A DNA stretch of 64,000 nucleotides, taken from the NCBI GenBank assembly GCA_963691655.1, contig OY829328.1, positions 27,671,890 to 27,735,889 on the forward strand. The letters are read 5' to 3'. Shown here one piece after another: positions 1-11,259 of the stretch (positions are counted from its first letter, which is position 1; every line of letters starts with the position of its first letter). This stretch comes from Toxonevra muliebris. Lineage: Eukaryota; Arthropoda; Insecta; Diptera; Pallopteridae. A program made the translations under genes and the position numbers. The notes under the pieces were generated by a model. That model was not told where the DNA came from, ran no database searches, and saw only the letters and a program-made list of their open reading frames with translations.

Positions 1-308
1 TAAATTTTCGGTGTATATCATCAAACTTTTCGGTACAGATGAAAGTGAGCACGACTTATCATAATCCACCAAAAACTCGATATTGAAAAATTTGATGTTA
101 ATTGACCAATTCTGGGAAGTTCCAAAAATACTCTTTATTTGGCTCAAAACTCGACATGTTTACCATACGAAAAAATATAATGCTGAGTTCTAGAACAATT
201 ATATCGTTTTGAAGGCTGCTGTCATAGCAATAGAACCAGTTAAGATTGTGAACTCCTTATTCTTAGTGACATCTTTGAAAAAAAATTAGGATTTATTAAC
301 ACACATTA

Positions 309-455
309 GCCCTATTCACGATATGGTGTAAACGGTCTTGCATCATTGCAAATGCAAATTTTTATTGCATTTCGCATATTTTTGTTATTGTGATAGCAGA
401 ACTATTTTGCCTTTGCAATGATGCATGACCATTTGCACGAAATCGTGAATAGGGC
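309..455. mobile_element. Palindromic MITE with long terminal inverted repeats
   Basis: The ends are inverted copies starting GCCCTATTCACGAT, flanked on both sides by TA (307-308 and 456-457). The inverted similarity continues inward for about 50 bp on each side, through the shared TGCATCATTGCAAA segment, so the whole 147-bp unit can fold into a hairpin. It has no coding capacity. A TA duplication is typical of Tc1/mariner-derived MITEs, but the superfamily is inferred from this alone. Confidence 0.7.
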
Positions 456-457
456 TA

Positions 458-1703
458 TTGTAAATAAAATTGTATATTTCATTACTGCAATGGAAATGGC
501 ACTACTCAGTTCAAATCCCTTGCAATGAATTTGTAATTAATCAATAAATGTAATGAATTTATTTTAATACTAATTCATTCCATTGCCATTTGCATTGATT
601 AATGGAGATGATAATGGAAAAACTTCATTGCCTGTAATTGTAATAGTGTGCAAGTTTTTAAACATAATGTCAAGCAATAATAGTTGGAAAAATTATGAAT
701 CGGAGCAGCGGAGTGGTTAAATTTTCATTGCTCCAGCTCTAGCTCCGGTCAAAACAGTGTGCTCCACACCTCCTTGCTCCACCTCCGCGCTGCGCTCAAA
801 GCCCTGGAAAAAAGCATTATTTAGTTCATATATTTCGAAAATTTATGGCTATATTGATTGTAATTTTATTAGAAGCAAGATCAATAAAAGAATCGATCGT
901 CTATTGCTTCCTTTTTGCAGAAATCAATATCGAATAAAATGTGCCTTTGTGCTGCGATGTTATTATTGTTGTTTGTTTCTCTGCTGCTTATCTGTTGTGC
1001 TTGTCTTTTGTTTATATCATCTATTAAATATTCAGTTATATTCACCTCACAAGTGTCAAAAATTTGATTCCATTTATAATAGTAAATGAGTTTTTCAAAT
1101 TTAACTACTTCATATTTTCAATATACCTCTGGCTTAGATTATGGTATTTTATCTCTCGAGGCCTTATATAGTTGTAGATTCAATAATTAGGCGCATTAAT
1201 TAATTATGACACTCAAGTAGAGAATATATTCATGTATATTTTGAAAAAGTTTTAAACAACATTTCATGTTTTTAATTTTGAAACAAATTAAAATTTTTTG
1301 ATTACTGCGTCTGTGAACCGATGATTTTATGCCCAGATCAATTCCTTCAAAGAAGCTTATAGGTTAAATTAAATTAGATTTCGCGTCTGCTTTTTCTTGC
1401 AAAGGCGAGACAATAACAGAGAAAATGCGACAGCTTTAGCGTCTATCTGATCAAAAGTTCCTCGCTATGAAAAGATAAAAAGTTTTTATATTTGCATTAA
1501 CTGCCCAAACTTCTCTGAACCTATCTTTTCAAAAGTTTTAGTACAATTCTTTTTCTTAAAGCAACTTACCGTATTTCTTGGAATAATCACATATTTTTTT
1601 GGGGGAAAAAAAAAACAGACGCCCGAACATCTAAAAACTCCGAAAAGAGGGGTACAAAGAAAAGGATGAGAGTTGATGGAGAAATAGAAAATGTTTAACT
1701 TTT
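458..1703. other. Gene-free AT-rich stretch with a GGAGC/GCTCC cluster
   Basis: No credible gene is seen. Positions about 688-800 are unusually GC-rich and contain repeated GGAGC, GCTCC and CTCCGG words in both orientations, resembling the subterminal motif clusters of hAT-type elements, but no terminal inverted repeat or duplication could be paired. A 110-codon open frame at 757-1089 has no recognisable domain. Confidence 0.4.
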
Positions 1704-1713
1704 TATAACGAAT

Positions 1714-2219
1714 GCCTGGAGCGACTTTAAGATAGTCCGAAGCTTATGGCCTTCTCTTGATAAGAAAAGAACTCAGAACTTCCTCTGTTGAGACAGAAAA
1801 CAAACTTAAGTTCTAGTAGGAGTACTCACAGGCTCTTGTGTTAGTGGCGCAATGGCCTTGAGAATTGGAGTCGTACCATCAAACTACTGTAGAAGCTGTA
1901 AAGACGAAGAAGAAAATGTGACGAAGAAGAAATGTGAAATCCACCACCATCTCTGTGAATGCCCCAATCTCGAAATCCATCGACTCTGTTTCCTAGTAGA
2001 CAGACTTTTTGAAGAACTGGAGGATCTGGTGGAGATTCCGCCAACAGTCCTTGTAAGGTTCATTAGGAGTACTTAGTGGTTTCAGCATGGGAAGAGGCTT
2101 TTTGAGATCTGTTTCGTAGCTGGAGGATTCCAAATGTATAGGGACATCATAATGGGCCAAGTTTTTGGCCCCCGTGGGCGCTCTTTGTCTGACCACTTCC
2201 TTTTAAACTCAACCTAACC
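1714..2219 (+). pseudogene. 5'-truncated LINE copy: C-terminal zinc-knuckle end and 3' UTR
   Basis: The segment is bounded by a perfect 10-bp target-site duplication, TATAACGAAT, at 1704-1713 and 2220-2229. It encodes, with stops and a frame change, the end of a LINE ORF2: a SLWPSLDKKRT segment, then VGVLTG, then a Cys/His cluster (CRSCKDEEE, later HHHLCECP) typical of the region downstream of RNase H in R1/I/LOA-type elements. The reading frame ends at 2074-2076. The 3' UTR holds a hairpin (GGGCC AAGTTTTT GGCCC) and the copy ends in AACCTAACCT next to the duplication, so the true 3' end is preserved. The same protein segment (ALWPRLDRKRT) is seen at 63740-64000. Clade assignment is inference. 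Confidence 0.75.
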
Positions 2220-2519
2220 TATAACGAATAACTTTGCCTTAGACGTTAAAACTGTAGAACTTTAATGGGTAAAAAAAACCGATTGAGTCACATCAGACCC
2301 ACATCGTACGCTTGAACTGCTCCTAAAAAATGGGATCGAAGCAATCTGTATGTTACTTCCGAGTAAACGATTTGGAAATAACCTTCTTTCAAAAAAATTT
2401 CGATTCAGCGAAACGCTAAAAGTTGGTTATACTGTGTAATAATTGCTTCTGAATATAAATGTCAATTAACTAAAATATGTACGTAAATAATTTACCTATC
2501 GCTGTATATCAGCAATAAA

Positions 2520-2875
2520 AAACAAAGTTGGCTAATTAAAAAGTTTGCTATCTGCTGAAATACTGTTTTTAAAAAGTTGTCAGCTTCAAAATAAACTCAA
2601 TATGCGCGCGTGTGTCTATTACAATATTCATTGTGCATGCATGTATATATGTAACCGTGTGCGAACATTTTAGTTTTACCACGTGTCAGTTAAAAAACCA
2701 AAATGAAATGCTTGCCTTTTTATTAATTAACTTAAGATTTTTCTTTATGAAAACATTAAAATTATTGAATAAATAAACGCATGACATACTTGCGGCTCCA
2801 GAGATTGTTGAAGGAGGTTTAAATGTTTTCGGAACAACGATTATAATGCATCAAATATTTGTTAGCAATGTGTGA
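2520..2875 (+). repeat. Diverged direct repeat, copy A
   Basis: This stretch is repeated about 925 bp downstream at 3441-3705. Shared blocks in the same order are GTTG(G/C)CTAATTAAAAAGTTT, AAAAGTTGTCAG, TAACTCAATATG, a CTTAAG/CTTAAAG plus TTTTTCTTTAT block, CGGAGATTT/CAGAGATTG, and ATTTTCGGAGTAACGATTATAATG against a close variant. Copies are interrupted by indels. It is non-coding and of unknown identity. Confidence 0.65.
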
Positions 2876-3197
2876 GTTTTGCCTCCAAAACCCCTTTGAA
2901 CCCGTTAGTCCGTAGACGCATACATTTAAATAAGTTTTAATTGAAAATCTACCTATAGGGAAAATTAATAAATATCACACATACGCCCAGTAGAAATTGA
3001 ATCAAAAACTAACACGCTTAAGTTAATTGCGTTGTAAAATGAAATGAAATTTTTAATAACGAATTGTTTGTTCAATAAACTGAGTACGAAATTAAATTAT
3101 GTAAATTCAGTAGCAGTTATTTAATATTGTTGTAGCAATCAGAGTAAAAAGTTAAAGTTAAGAATTGAATCTGAATGCATTAAATTGTTGCACTTAT

Positions 3198-3235
3198 TTT
3201 TTATGGCGCAACAGTCCATGGAGGGTCCAGATCAA
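3198..3235 (+). repeat. Dispersed repeat, TTTATGGCGCAACAGTCC type
   Basis: A short block reading ATGGCGCAACAGTCCATGG followed by AGGGTCCAGATCAAGCTT recurs in diverged form at 24686-24722 in the same orientation. Its first half recurs inverted near 5284-5321. It may be the tail of a larger interspersed family, but no boundaries are visible. Confidence 0.4.
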
Positions 3236-3440
3236 GCTTCTCGCATCCATTTATATTGTGGGAGTTATATTATAAACGAACGAATGGACTAACATTTTTA
3301 TACCAAATCTGAGCGACGAAGTGAAAAGTTTTTCTAGAAAAATGTTTATTTCCTATTTTTGATTTTGACCTTGGCAGTCCAGCACATAACCTTATGCCAC
3401 TGCGACAACCAACAAAAATGTGTGCATAATCTAAAGCTGC

Positions 3441-3705
3441 AGCAAAACAAAAGTTGCCTAATTAAAAAGTTTTCTATCCGTTTAAATACTCTTTTTTAAA
3501 AAAGTTGTCAGTTTCAAAATTAACTCAATATGTGTGTGTATGTGAGCGTGTATCTGACTGTAGTATTCCTGCGTTTGCCTTTTAATAATTACTTAAAGGT
3601 TTTTCTTTATTTTCATTAGTGGACACATTTTTGGATCCGGAGATTTGAAAGGAGGGTTTGAATATTTTCGGAGTAACGATTATAATGTATGATATATTTA
3701 TTAGA
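3441..3705 (+). repeat. Diverged direct repeat, copy B
   Basis: This is the second copy of the 2520-2875 sequence, in the same orientation and block order. It ends immediately before a LINE reverse-transcriptase remnant, whereas copy A is followed by unrelated sequence. It could be untranslated sequence of the same retroelement or an independent older repeat. Confidence 0.65.
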
Positions 3706-3709
3706 AAGG

Positions 3710-4020
3710 GAAGGGGATGATGATTGTTTTATACCCAAAATCCTGATACCGAATGTCTGGAAGATAGGTCGAGAAGCCCCACTTCCGAAACCAAAGAATT
3801 ATCGGATCATGGGAAGTCTTATCGACACTCTTCCTTTCCCCACGGCTATTGAACAACACGGATTGGCGCAATATCAATACAATTTCTATCAGCAATTAAT
3901 CACCACTAACTTCCGCCCTAAACACTGTCCCGAATTGGATTAACCGCGACATGAACCAAGAAAAAACCATTAAACAAACTTTTTTTTTTGATACCGTCAG
4001 ATTTAAACTCAGCGACCTCC
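3710..4020 (+). pseudogene. LINE reverse-transcriptase remnant (RT fingers region)
   Basis: Frame one reads IPNVWKIGREAPLPKPKN, matching the IPxxWKxAxVVPLxKPxK block that precedes RT motif 1 in R1/I/Jockey-type LINEs. A +1 shift then gives LSTLFLSPRLLNNT, then SPLTSALNTVPNWINRDMNQ, corresponding to the usual YRPISLLSP ... HSTTTALN ... INxGxNQ region. At least one frameshift and one stop are present, so it is dead. It is cut off at the left end of the mariner element at 4054. Confidence 0.6.
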
Positions 4021-4053
4021 CATTACCCTAATTACACCATTATCACATTAAGT

Positions 4054-4968
4054 ACATACCCCTTGATCAAAAAGTTCCCGGAATTTATTCAGAAAATTAA
4101 AAACACAAGTTTATTCATCTAAATCTATGTTGTCTCCTTCTAAGTAATCCCCATCGACTGCAACACACTTATGCCAGCGCTTGATCCAATCTTCGAAACA
4201 TTTTTTACATTCGGTTTTCGGCATGTCCATCAGTGCTTCCTGCGATTTTTCCATTACGCGTGAAACGCGTTCTCCGTAATAGTTTTTTAACTCGATTGAA
4301 CAGAAGGAAGTCACAGGGAGCCAAATCAGGTGAATTCGGTGGCTGTTGGATGGTATTTGTTGTATTTTTCGTAAAAAAATTACGAATAATGATGGCACTG
4401 TGCGACGGTGCATTATCATGGTTCAAAATCCACGAGTTTTCTGTCCACAATTCTGGTCTCCTTCGGCGAATTGCTTCACGCAAACGCCTCATAACTCCCA
4501 AATAATACTCTCTTATGGTTAATTTGCGATTATTGACCAAAATTTCTCTTACTTTATCAACGTTTTCGTCGCTTTTCGATGTTGATGGTCTGCCACTGCG
4601 TTCATCATCTTCAATTGACTCACAACCACTTTTGAACCGCTCGTGCCACTGGTAAATGACCGTTTTCTTTAGAGAATCGTTGCCGAAACACTTTTCCAAC
4701 ATTTCAACGTTCCCTCACCATTAAATCCTTTTTTACGCTAAATTTAATACAATACAATTTAATAAAATCGAAAAAAATCGCCAACATACACAGAGATAGA
4801 TATACTCTTAACTACGTAACTTTTGCAAATGTCAAGCTATGACGCTAAGATTTAGAGGGAATGTCAACAACAGATGTACCAACTTAACAAAAAGAACAGA
4901 ACTCAAATCGAAACGATGGGAGCACCACACAGTGGTTATTCCGGGAACTTTTTGATCAAGGGGTATGT
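4054..4968 (-). mobile_element. Internally deleted mariner element
   Basis: Inverted ends match over about 30 bp (ACATACCCCTTGATCAAA on the left, the inverse on the right, continuing AAGTTCCCGGAAT), with TA at the presumed insertion boundary. At about 915 bp it is shorter than an intact mariner (about 1.3 kb). It contains a transposase on the minus strand with a fused N-terminal and C-terminal half, so it is a non-autonomous deletion derivative inserted beside a LINE remnant. Confidence 0.85.
4111..4702 (-). pseudogene. Mariner transposase pseudogene (internal deletion plus frameshift)
   Basis: The upstream part (4702 down to about 4290) carries the mariner helix-turn-helix region (VIYQWHERFKSGCESIEDD followed by ERSGRPS) and then, across a deletion after KLTIRE, the MRRLREAI segment and the C-terminal catalytic half: LNHDNAPSHSA with the second Asp and PDLAPCDFLLF with the third. 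Exactly 34 residues separate these aspartates, the mariner DD34D spacing. The first catalytic Asp region is missing. Near 4290 the frame shifts; the C-terminus continues in another frame as the mariner-typical FEDWIKRWHKC ... EGDNIDLDE and stops near 4111. The first residues of the normal N-terminus are also absent. It is non-functional. Confidence 0.85.
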
Positions 4969-5383
4969 GGTATCTCGTCTTTGCTCATTTCTGACTGTTG
5001 AACACTGTCTATTCTGATTACTATAGTGGGTGCACTGGAAGAGAGAAACAAATCGTTAATAAAGAATATTATTTAGAAATAATTTGCGGGAAACAGCCAG
5101 ATTTGTGGAAAGACAACTCAGTCAAAAATTTCACTGGGGCATCGTACTCCCTGATATGGGTCCATGTGATTTGTTCCTGTTAGCAAAACTCAAATTGGCA
5201 CTTAAGGAAAGAAGTTTTGAATAAATCCGAAAAGAGAGTGTATTATTTGGGAAGTAATAGAGAATTCGTGTACAAATTTAGCTCACACAGCAGGCCCTTA
5301 ATGGGCTGTTGTGTCATAAAAGAGGAAAAAAGGGACAAAAAAAGACAGTCATACCTAATTTGAAGTGTCACGTCATTCATTTG
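4969..5383. other. Gene-free stretch
   Basis: No gene is visible. Positions about 5284-5321 hold an inverted, partial copy of the GCGCAACAGCCC-type repeat seen at 3198 and 24686. Confidence 0.4.
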
Positions 5384-6263
5384 TCAAAATTGTCTGGTCT
5401 TGTGTGTGAATAAGAGAGTTTGGACAGATCGACGACGCTGACTCTCTTGTAAGAGATCGAAGAAGCCAGTAAACCAAAGCGCTGATAAAGGTCTGCAGTA
5501 GAAATCAAAAAAGCAAGAAAGTAAAGCGAGATTAAAACAGAGTCGCATTTTCAATTTTAATTTATTTTGGTATACTTTATTAAAGAGACATTCTAAATCA
5601 TAATTTAGTTTTTGGGTAGCTTCTTCAATGGAGTCGGTTATAAGGTACACAAGTGTATCATCTGCAAATAATTTCGCTAGATTGTATGTTAGGCATTGTA
5701 GTACATCGTTAATATACAAAACGAACAATTATGGCTCTAGAACGGACCCCTGTGGTACACCCAAATTGTTATCCAATTCATGCGATACAATTTCACCTAG
5801 CTTAACAATTTGTTTACAGTTGTTAAGATTATTACTAAACCAATTTAATAATGAACAGGAAACTCCATATTTTTCTAGCTTATGCACCATTAATCTCGGA
5901 TCAATTGTCTCAAATGCTCTTTGAAAGTCCAAAAATACTGCTATGACCACTTTCGATTCATTTAAGGCAGCTTTCCTTCATAAAGAACATTAATAATTAC
6001 AGTTTCGCATAAATGTTGTGCACGAAAACCAGAGTGATTGCTGTTGATAATTTTATGTGTTTCGGTGTATGTTATGAACTGATTGTATGCCAATGACTCA
6101 ATACACGTTCACAGCATAGCAATATATTGGTTGGTAGGTGGTAGTTCATGAAGATGGATCCTGGTTTTTTTTGAATTGGTACAATAGTTGAGTTTTTTAG
6201 CAGTTCTGGCAAGATGCCTTTGTCAAAAGGCAAATGTTTACAAATTGTTGACCAATCACAAAT
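5384..6263 (-). pseudogene. LINE reverse transcriptase pseudogene, 3' portion
   Basis: Read leftwards, it gives in order: LLKNSTIVPIQKKPGS, NYHLPTN (normally NYRPIS), HNIYAK (normally HSCET), VIAVFLDFQRAFETID with the first catalytic Asp block, GVPQGSVLEP, FVLYINDV and LFADDTLVYL with the catalytic DD. These are RT motifs of a Jockey/CR1/I-group non-LTR element. A single in-frame TAA at 5729-5731 lies between SVLEP and LFVLYIND, where intact elements have Pro-Leu-Leu-Phe. Upstream frames contain further stops. The domain is interrupted at about 6264 by a hAT-like insertion and resumes at 7289. Confidence 0.8.
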
Positions 6264-6270
6264 ATTGAAT

Positions 6271-7281
6271 AATGAATAATCGGCATCGGTTCTTCGGCTA
6301 TTCGGCCTAAAATTGCACCTTCGACTTAGGCTTCGGCAAAAAATGGCAGAAGTTTTGGCCGAAGTATTTTGCCGAAGACGAAGATTATAAGCATTTTATT
6401 TTATAATAATTTTTACTATAGATTGGCAGTAAAAATTTATACAAATAAATAAACGTGAAGTGGTTATATAAAGTATTTACATTACAATTTCTGTGTTATA
6501 TTTTTTCCGTTTGCTTCTTCCATTTTTACTTTTGAAGTAACCCACAGATTTACATCCGTACAAATAGTAATCAGTGATTTTTTTTAACGAACAACCTGCT
6601 GGAGCTAATACAATTAGAGGCAGCAGAAGCAAGCCAAACTTTTTTACTTTTTCAGGAAGACTTGAAGCGTTTGAAAAGAAGAGTGAATTGTTAGAGAATC
6701 CGACATTTTCCATTACTGGCGCTTCACTTTTTTTTTTTGCTTTTAAGGAGTTCAAAAAAATTTAAAATTGTTTTGGCTAAAATCGCTCTAGAATATATGT
6801 GTAAAGAGATTCTTTGAAATTCACAGTCGATTGAAAGTTACAAATGTTTATTTGCAGGCCCTGATACAGCAGTCATGCATATTTGAACTTCGAAACTAGT
6901 TTTTCTCAAAATAGCATTTTTCGAAATGGCTGCCACGATATCTCTACTAATGAACTGATTGCGCTTAAATTTTCATCGTATGAATAAAAATCTGTGAATT
7001 TAAATTTTTTATACAAAATATTTAGTTATTTAAAAAAAATTGATAAAAAGTTTATACAACAACAAATACTTTTAGGCATTTAACTTTTTCGGCTTCATAA
7101 AACCACGCCCATTAAAGTCTTTAGGGTATATGTTTGCAAATACATAGGTAGAAAAATTTTCTTTCAGATTTTTATTTTTTTAAATTTTAAAAATCCTTCG
7201 GTCTTCGGCTTCGAAGATTAGATGAATGGCCGAAGTTCGGCTTCGGCTTCAGCCAAAAAATCACCTTCGGTCGGACACTAC
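6271..7281. mobile_element. hAT-like non-autonomous element with TTCGGC subterminal motifs
   Basis: Both ends are packed with TTCGGC/GCCGAA words in both orientations (left cluster about 6281-6390, right cluster about 7195-7272). The right terminus, read inward, starts TAGTGTCCGACCGAAGG, close to the CAGTG start of many hAT elements. ATTGAAT occurs just outside both ends (6264-6270 and 7282-7288), a plausible 7-8 bp target duplication. LINE RT sequence continues on either side, proving insertion. The interior encodes nothing recognised. The left terminus is degraded. Confidence 0.65.
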
Positions 7282-7288
7282 ATTGAAT

Positions 7289-7440
7289 CAAGAAAAACTT
7301 TTAGGTTTGAACCCGAAATGTAGATCACGATTGCTTACAGTTACATCTTCGAATTGGCGTTCTGGAATACTCGTATTCAATTGGATAATGCTGTTCACAA
7401 AATAGCTATTGCATTCATTCGCAATTTCTTGGTCGTTTTT
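7289..7440 (-). pseudogene. Continuation of the split LINE reverse transcriptase
   Basis: Read leftwards this gives EIANECNSYFVNSI, LNTSIPERQFEDV and LHFGFKPKSFS, matching the segment between endonuclease and RT (consensus EFNxYFxNI ... FxFxPV) of the same non-LTR element that resumes at 6263. The intervening kilobase is the hAT-like insertion. Confidence 0.6.
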
Positions 7441-10400
7441 ATTTTTGCAAAAACTACAAAACCTAATAAAATCAAATAAAAACTTCGAACATCTACTGTT
7501 GACTGCAAAGCGTATTTACTAAAGTTTGTCCGCTCAAACTAAAAAAGAAATGCTTCTGTTGGTCTACTGTTCTTACTTTACAGTAATAGAAACTTTAAAA
7601 ATTCATCAAAAATACAATTATAAACTTTATCAATAACTAGGTTAAGCTAGTTTATGTTAAAAGTTATGGCGAATTCACAAAATTGACTTGCACGTTCCAT
7701 TGTGTTATCACTACTCTCAAGAGTCAGTGAGAACTCCGAGTCGCCTTCAGCACTGCTTGCTACAATTAGCTAATAATTATTATTTTTGAAGAATAGGCCA
7801 TAAAACTGCATTACACAACTTAAATATTTGCTGACGAATAGTCACAAGTATTTTTTTTTTTTTAATAAAACTAACACAAACAACTTGCATTTACATATAT
7901 GTAGAGTTTTGGTTTTTATAAGATTTTATTATTATATTTAGTTTTAACATTTAAGTTTTACATTTAGTATTTAATTTTATTATTAGGATTAATATTATTT
8001 ATAAGAGTTTTTAGTTTTAATTTAAATGTTTTACAACTTGTCGTCCGTGTCGTGTTACTACTCTCCTTAACTCGTTCAACCAACTCCCCCTTTCTTCGCT
8101 TTTCACTCTCCGTTGCATTTTAAAAGTACTTCGGTCATGGTTGTATTTCCTAAGTCTATTCTTCACTTCTACTTTTATCATGGTTGTATTTCCTCAGTCT
8201 CTTCGTCCGTAATTCAGTCCACTTCTTGTTCGTCCGTCTAACCCCCCTCCTACATATATGTAAGTATATATTTTGCTTGACATCCTTTTTTCGTGTAGAA
8301 ACTAAGGCATGCACTCTATACTAGCAACTCATTGTCCAGTTTTCCATATTTCGCATTTAGCTTTTAAAAATTTTAAAATTCTCTGCCTGCTCTTGCAAAT
8401 TTATATTTATAACACAAAAGTCTCACAATTGGGTGTGTGTGTGTATGTGTGCTACTAATCGTATGAGTGACATTCAATTCATACTTATGTATACATGCGC
8501 ATGAAAATGGGCCAGTCTAATTGATGATGACCTTCAACTTTTATACTTTTGTGCCTTAAAATTAACATATTGTATTTAGTTTGGCAATAGTAGCACAATT
8601 AATAAAACCAAAAATGCAGAAAAAGTGAAATATAAAGTTGAATATACACTTACACACATACACTAAACAATAATGCCATTATGAATGTAAAAGTGATTTA
8701 AATGTCGTGCTACGGGCATAAATATAACAACAACAATACTAACGAAAAACTACTTAAACATCAGCGCAGAGGCTAAAAAATGTACCTTTGCTCATTTAGC
8801 AGAAATTCTTCAGGTAGATTCAGCAACAAAAATTATTGTTTCGGCTCAAAAAAAAAAAAAACAACAACTATCCAAAAAGAAACAGGAACAAGAACAACAA
8901 GCAGCAGCAGTAATCTCAACATCAAGCAACTAAACGTAATGAAACTCACCGCAATCAGTGCAACAATTGCCATAAAACAAAATTACTTTTGCAACGTTCA
9001 GCGTTCGTTCGTTGTTTTTGTTGTTGAAAACAATTTTTTTTTCTGCTTTTGTATTGTTTGCGCTGAGTTTTTCTCATTTTACTATGTGCACTGTTTTAGT
9101 TTTCATTTTCGCTGAGTTGACCAAAGAAAAAGTACGAAAAAAAAGGGGAAAAAATATTGAGTTTGTATATACATGAGATCGTATTGTTTGGTAGAGTAGT
9201 ATTTCTCTTGCTATAGAGACTGTTTAGGATGTAGTGGCAGTGGTTGCCATTGATGGTAATGTTGGTGTTGGTAGTGACGCTGTTGGTTTGTTTGAGAGTT
9301 TATGGGTTATGACGACGACTTCGAATGGGAAAGGAAAACAACATATTTTTTCAGCAGGTTTTTAACATGCAAATGCGGTTTTCATTTCGTTTTCTGTAAT
9401 TAAGCGAAAAAATAAACATGCAGAATTTTTCTGCTGATTTTGATTACGTGATATTTTTTTTTTATGACACAAACAGACATGCATGCATAAAGAACAATTA
9501 AATTCAAAAGACAAAATCGAGAAATTTCTATTTTAGTTAAAACAAATTTTAATTTTAGTAAATTTAAAATAGAAAATTTTTGTTCTTTTTTTTTAAATAT
9601 CTTTTCAAGTTTTATTTTTGCATGTGACGCAATACGTGACAACTTCAGATTTGAGTTCAGCGCCCTCAAATTAACTAAGACATATTACTCTTGTTAGCTG
9701 CAATTTTTGTTTTTTGCTTCACAGTAAAGGTGCTCAGTAATTTTCCTTATAAATTCATAAATTTTGGTTGCTGCTGCCAAAGAATTTCATTCATACTAAA
9801 TTAGATTAAAGCAGACCAGCAAGGTCTATGCAAAAATCAATTTAAAGTGAATGCAGACATTAAAAAAGCTTTATTTCAATTTATAAATAGTAAACTAAAG
9901 AATATCCCTATAGAAATCTCTTAAAGATATTTAACATTACTCGTCACATACTCAGTAACCGCTACAACAATACAAAAACGTAGAGCTAACAGAAAACAAA
10001 TCACTTACTATAATAAATTACACTGTACAACAATTTTGAACCTTTTAAAAATCCCGTCAGGTTTGGTGGTTGGAATATATGTTTTATGGGTCGCTGTACA
10101 CGAATATATAAACAGATTTTTCTGGTCACGTCAGGTTCTCTGTATATTCATTTTTTTAACCCAGATATGCCGGCCGTACTACATGTAGTACACCTATCCT
10201 TTTCAGGTTGTTGCGTTAACTGTGCTTTAAATTTTCTAACACTGAAAATAGCGGTCAATAAAGCGTGAGTTGATAAGTTTTGTCTAGGGTAATTGTTTGA
10301 GTGTTTCTTTTTTTGGATCAGAGTTTTCAGTTTTGCGAAATTGGCAAAAAGTGTGAATATGTCACATATACTACATGTAGCACGTTTGGCACATATAGAA

Positions 10401-11130
10401 TCACAATTATAATGTCGTAAACATTTTTCGAAAACTCTTCATAACTTTCTTTTAAGCCATTTATTATCTCATTTAATGCTAAAAAGTTGAAACAATTATT
10501 TTTTCCACCATTTTTTCACCAGGGGTACAGATGGGATGGGAATGGTTTGGTTGTTCAGGGATTATAATTATTTTTGCAGAAGACAGTAATGCGCTTTATT
10601 TACTCCTTACAAATTTTCTTAAACAACTGGCTAGGAACCTGGAACCAGGTGGTCTAAAATAGCTATAGCTCCGAAGTTTTATCTGACCCGAAAAATCTGA
10701 GCTCAGATTTCAGCGACCCCAAAAACATTAACAACCGTCAACAGAATCCACGGGATTTTTTTCCTGTTGTACCGAGCTATTAACGCTTTCTATTGTTGTA
10801 CAATATGAAACAAATGGTTAAAGTTTAAGATCAGTAGATATCTTCTGATCATCTGTCAAATTCAGCTTCATTCAATGTTCAATTCTCACACCCACTTATG
10901 GTATAGAAAGTAGTATTTTTGAGAATTTAAAATAAAATCGATCAATATACTCATGTAGAAAAACAAGATTTTAATCTTGAAATTGAAAAAACTTTAGTAA
11001 AAAAGCTTTTGATATTATAAGCATTTTAAACAATCAAAAACTACAAACTATCAGAGTTCTCGAAAAGTCATAAAAAATTTCAAAATAATCAAGTGAGCTT
11101 TTATAAAATATATTGAAGCCAAATCGTATG
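7441..11130. other. Gene-free AT-rich stretch with a 16-bp palindrome
   Basis: No gene or paired terminal repeats are seen. It contains long T and A runs, short CA/TG tracts and scattered opa-like trinucleotides. GTACTACATGTAGTAC at 10176-10191 is a perfect 16-bp palindrome and its core CTACATGTAG recurs at 10371-10380. About 10706-10735 carries TTCAGCGACCCCAAAAACAT, shared with 39652-39681. Confidence 0.5.
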
Positions 11131-11133
11131 TAA

Positions 11134-11259
11134 GTGGCTGTTCACACGGGCAGGTAGTTAGGAAAAGACAGGCGAGTTTCAATATCTTTCTTACTACCTA
11201 TTTTCTCTACCTCTTACTTTCAGACAGGCGTTCATGCTTGCGCCCGTGTGAACAGTTAC
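11134..11259. mobile_element. Short MITE, Harbinger-like
   Basis: Inverted ends GTGGCTGTTCACACGGGC (left) and GTAACTGTTCACACGGGC (right, inverted) are flanked by TAA on both sides (11131-11133 and 11260-11262). A 3-bp TWA duplication is characteristic of PIF/Harbinger elements. At 126 bp there is no coding capacity. Superfamily assignment rests on the duplication only. Confidence 0.65.

Noticed and set aside
8780..9115. 111-codon plus-strand frame
   Set aside because: Built from AAA/CAA/TTT runs with no domain or splice context.
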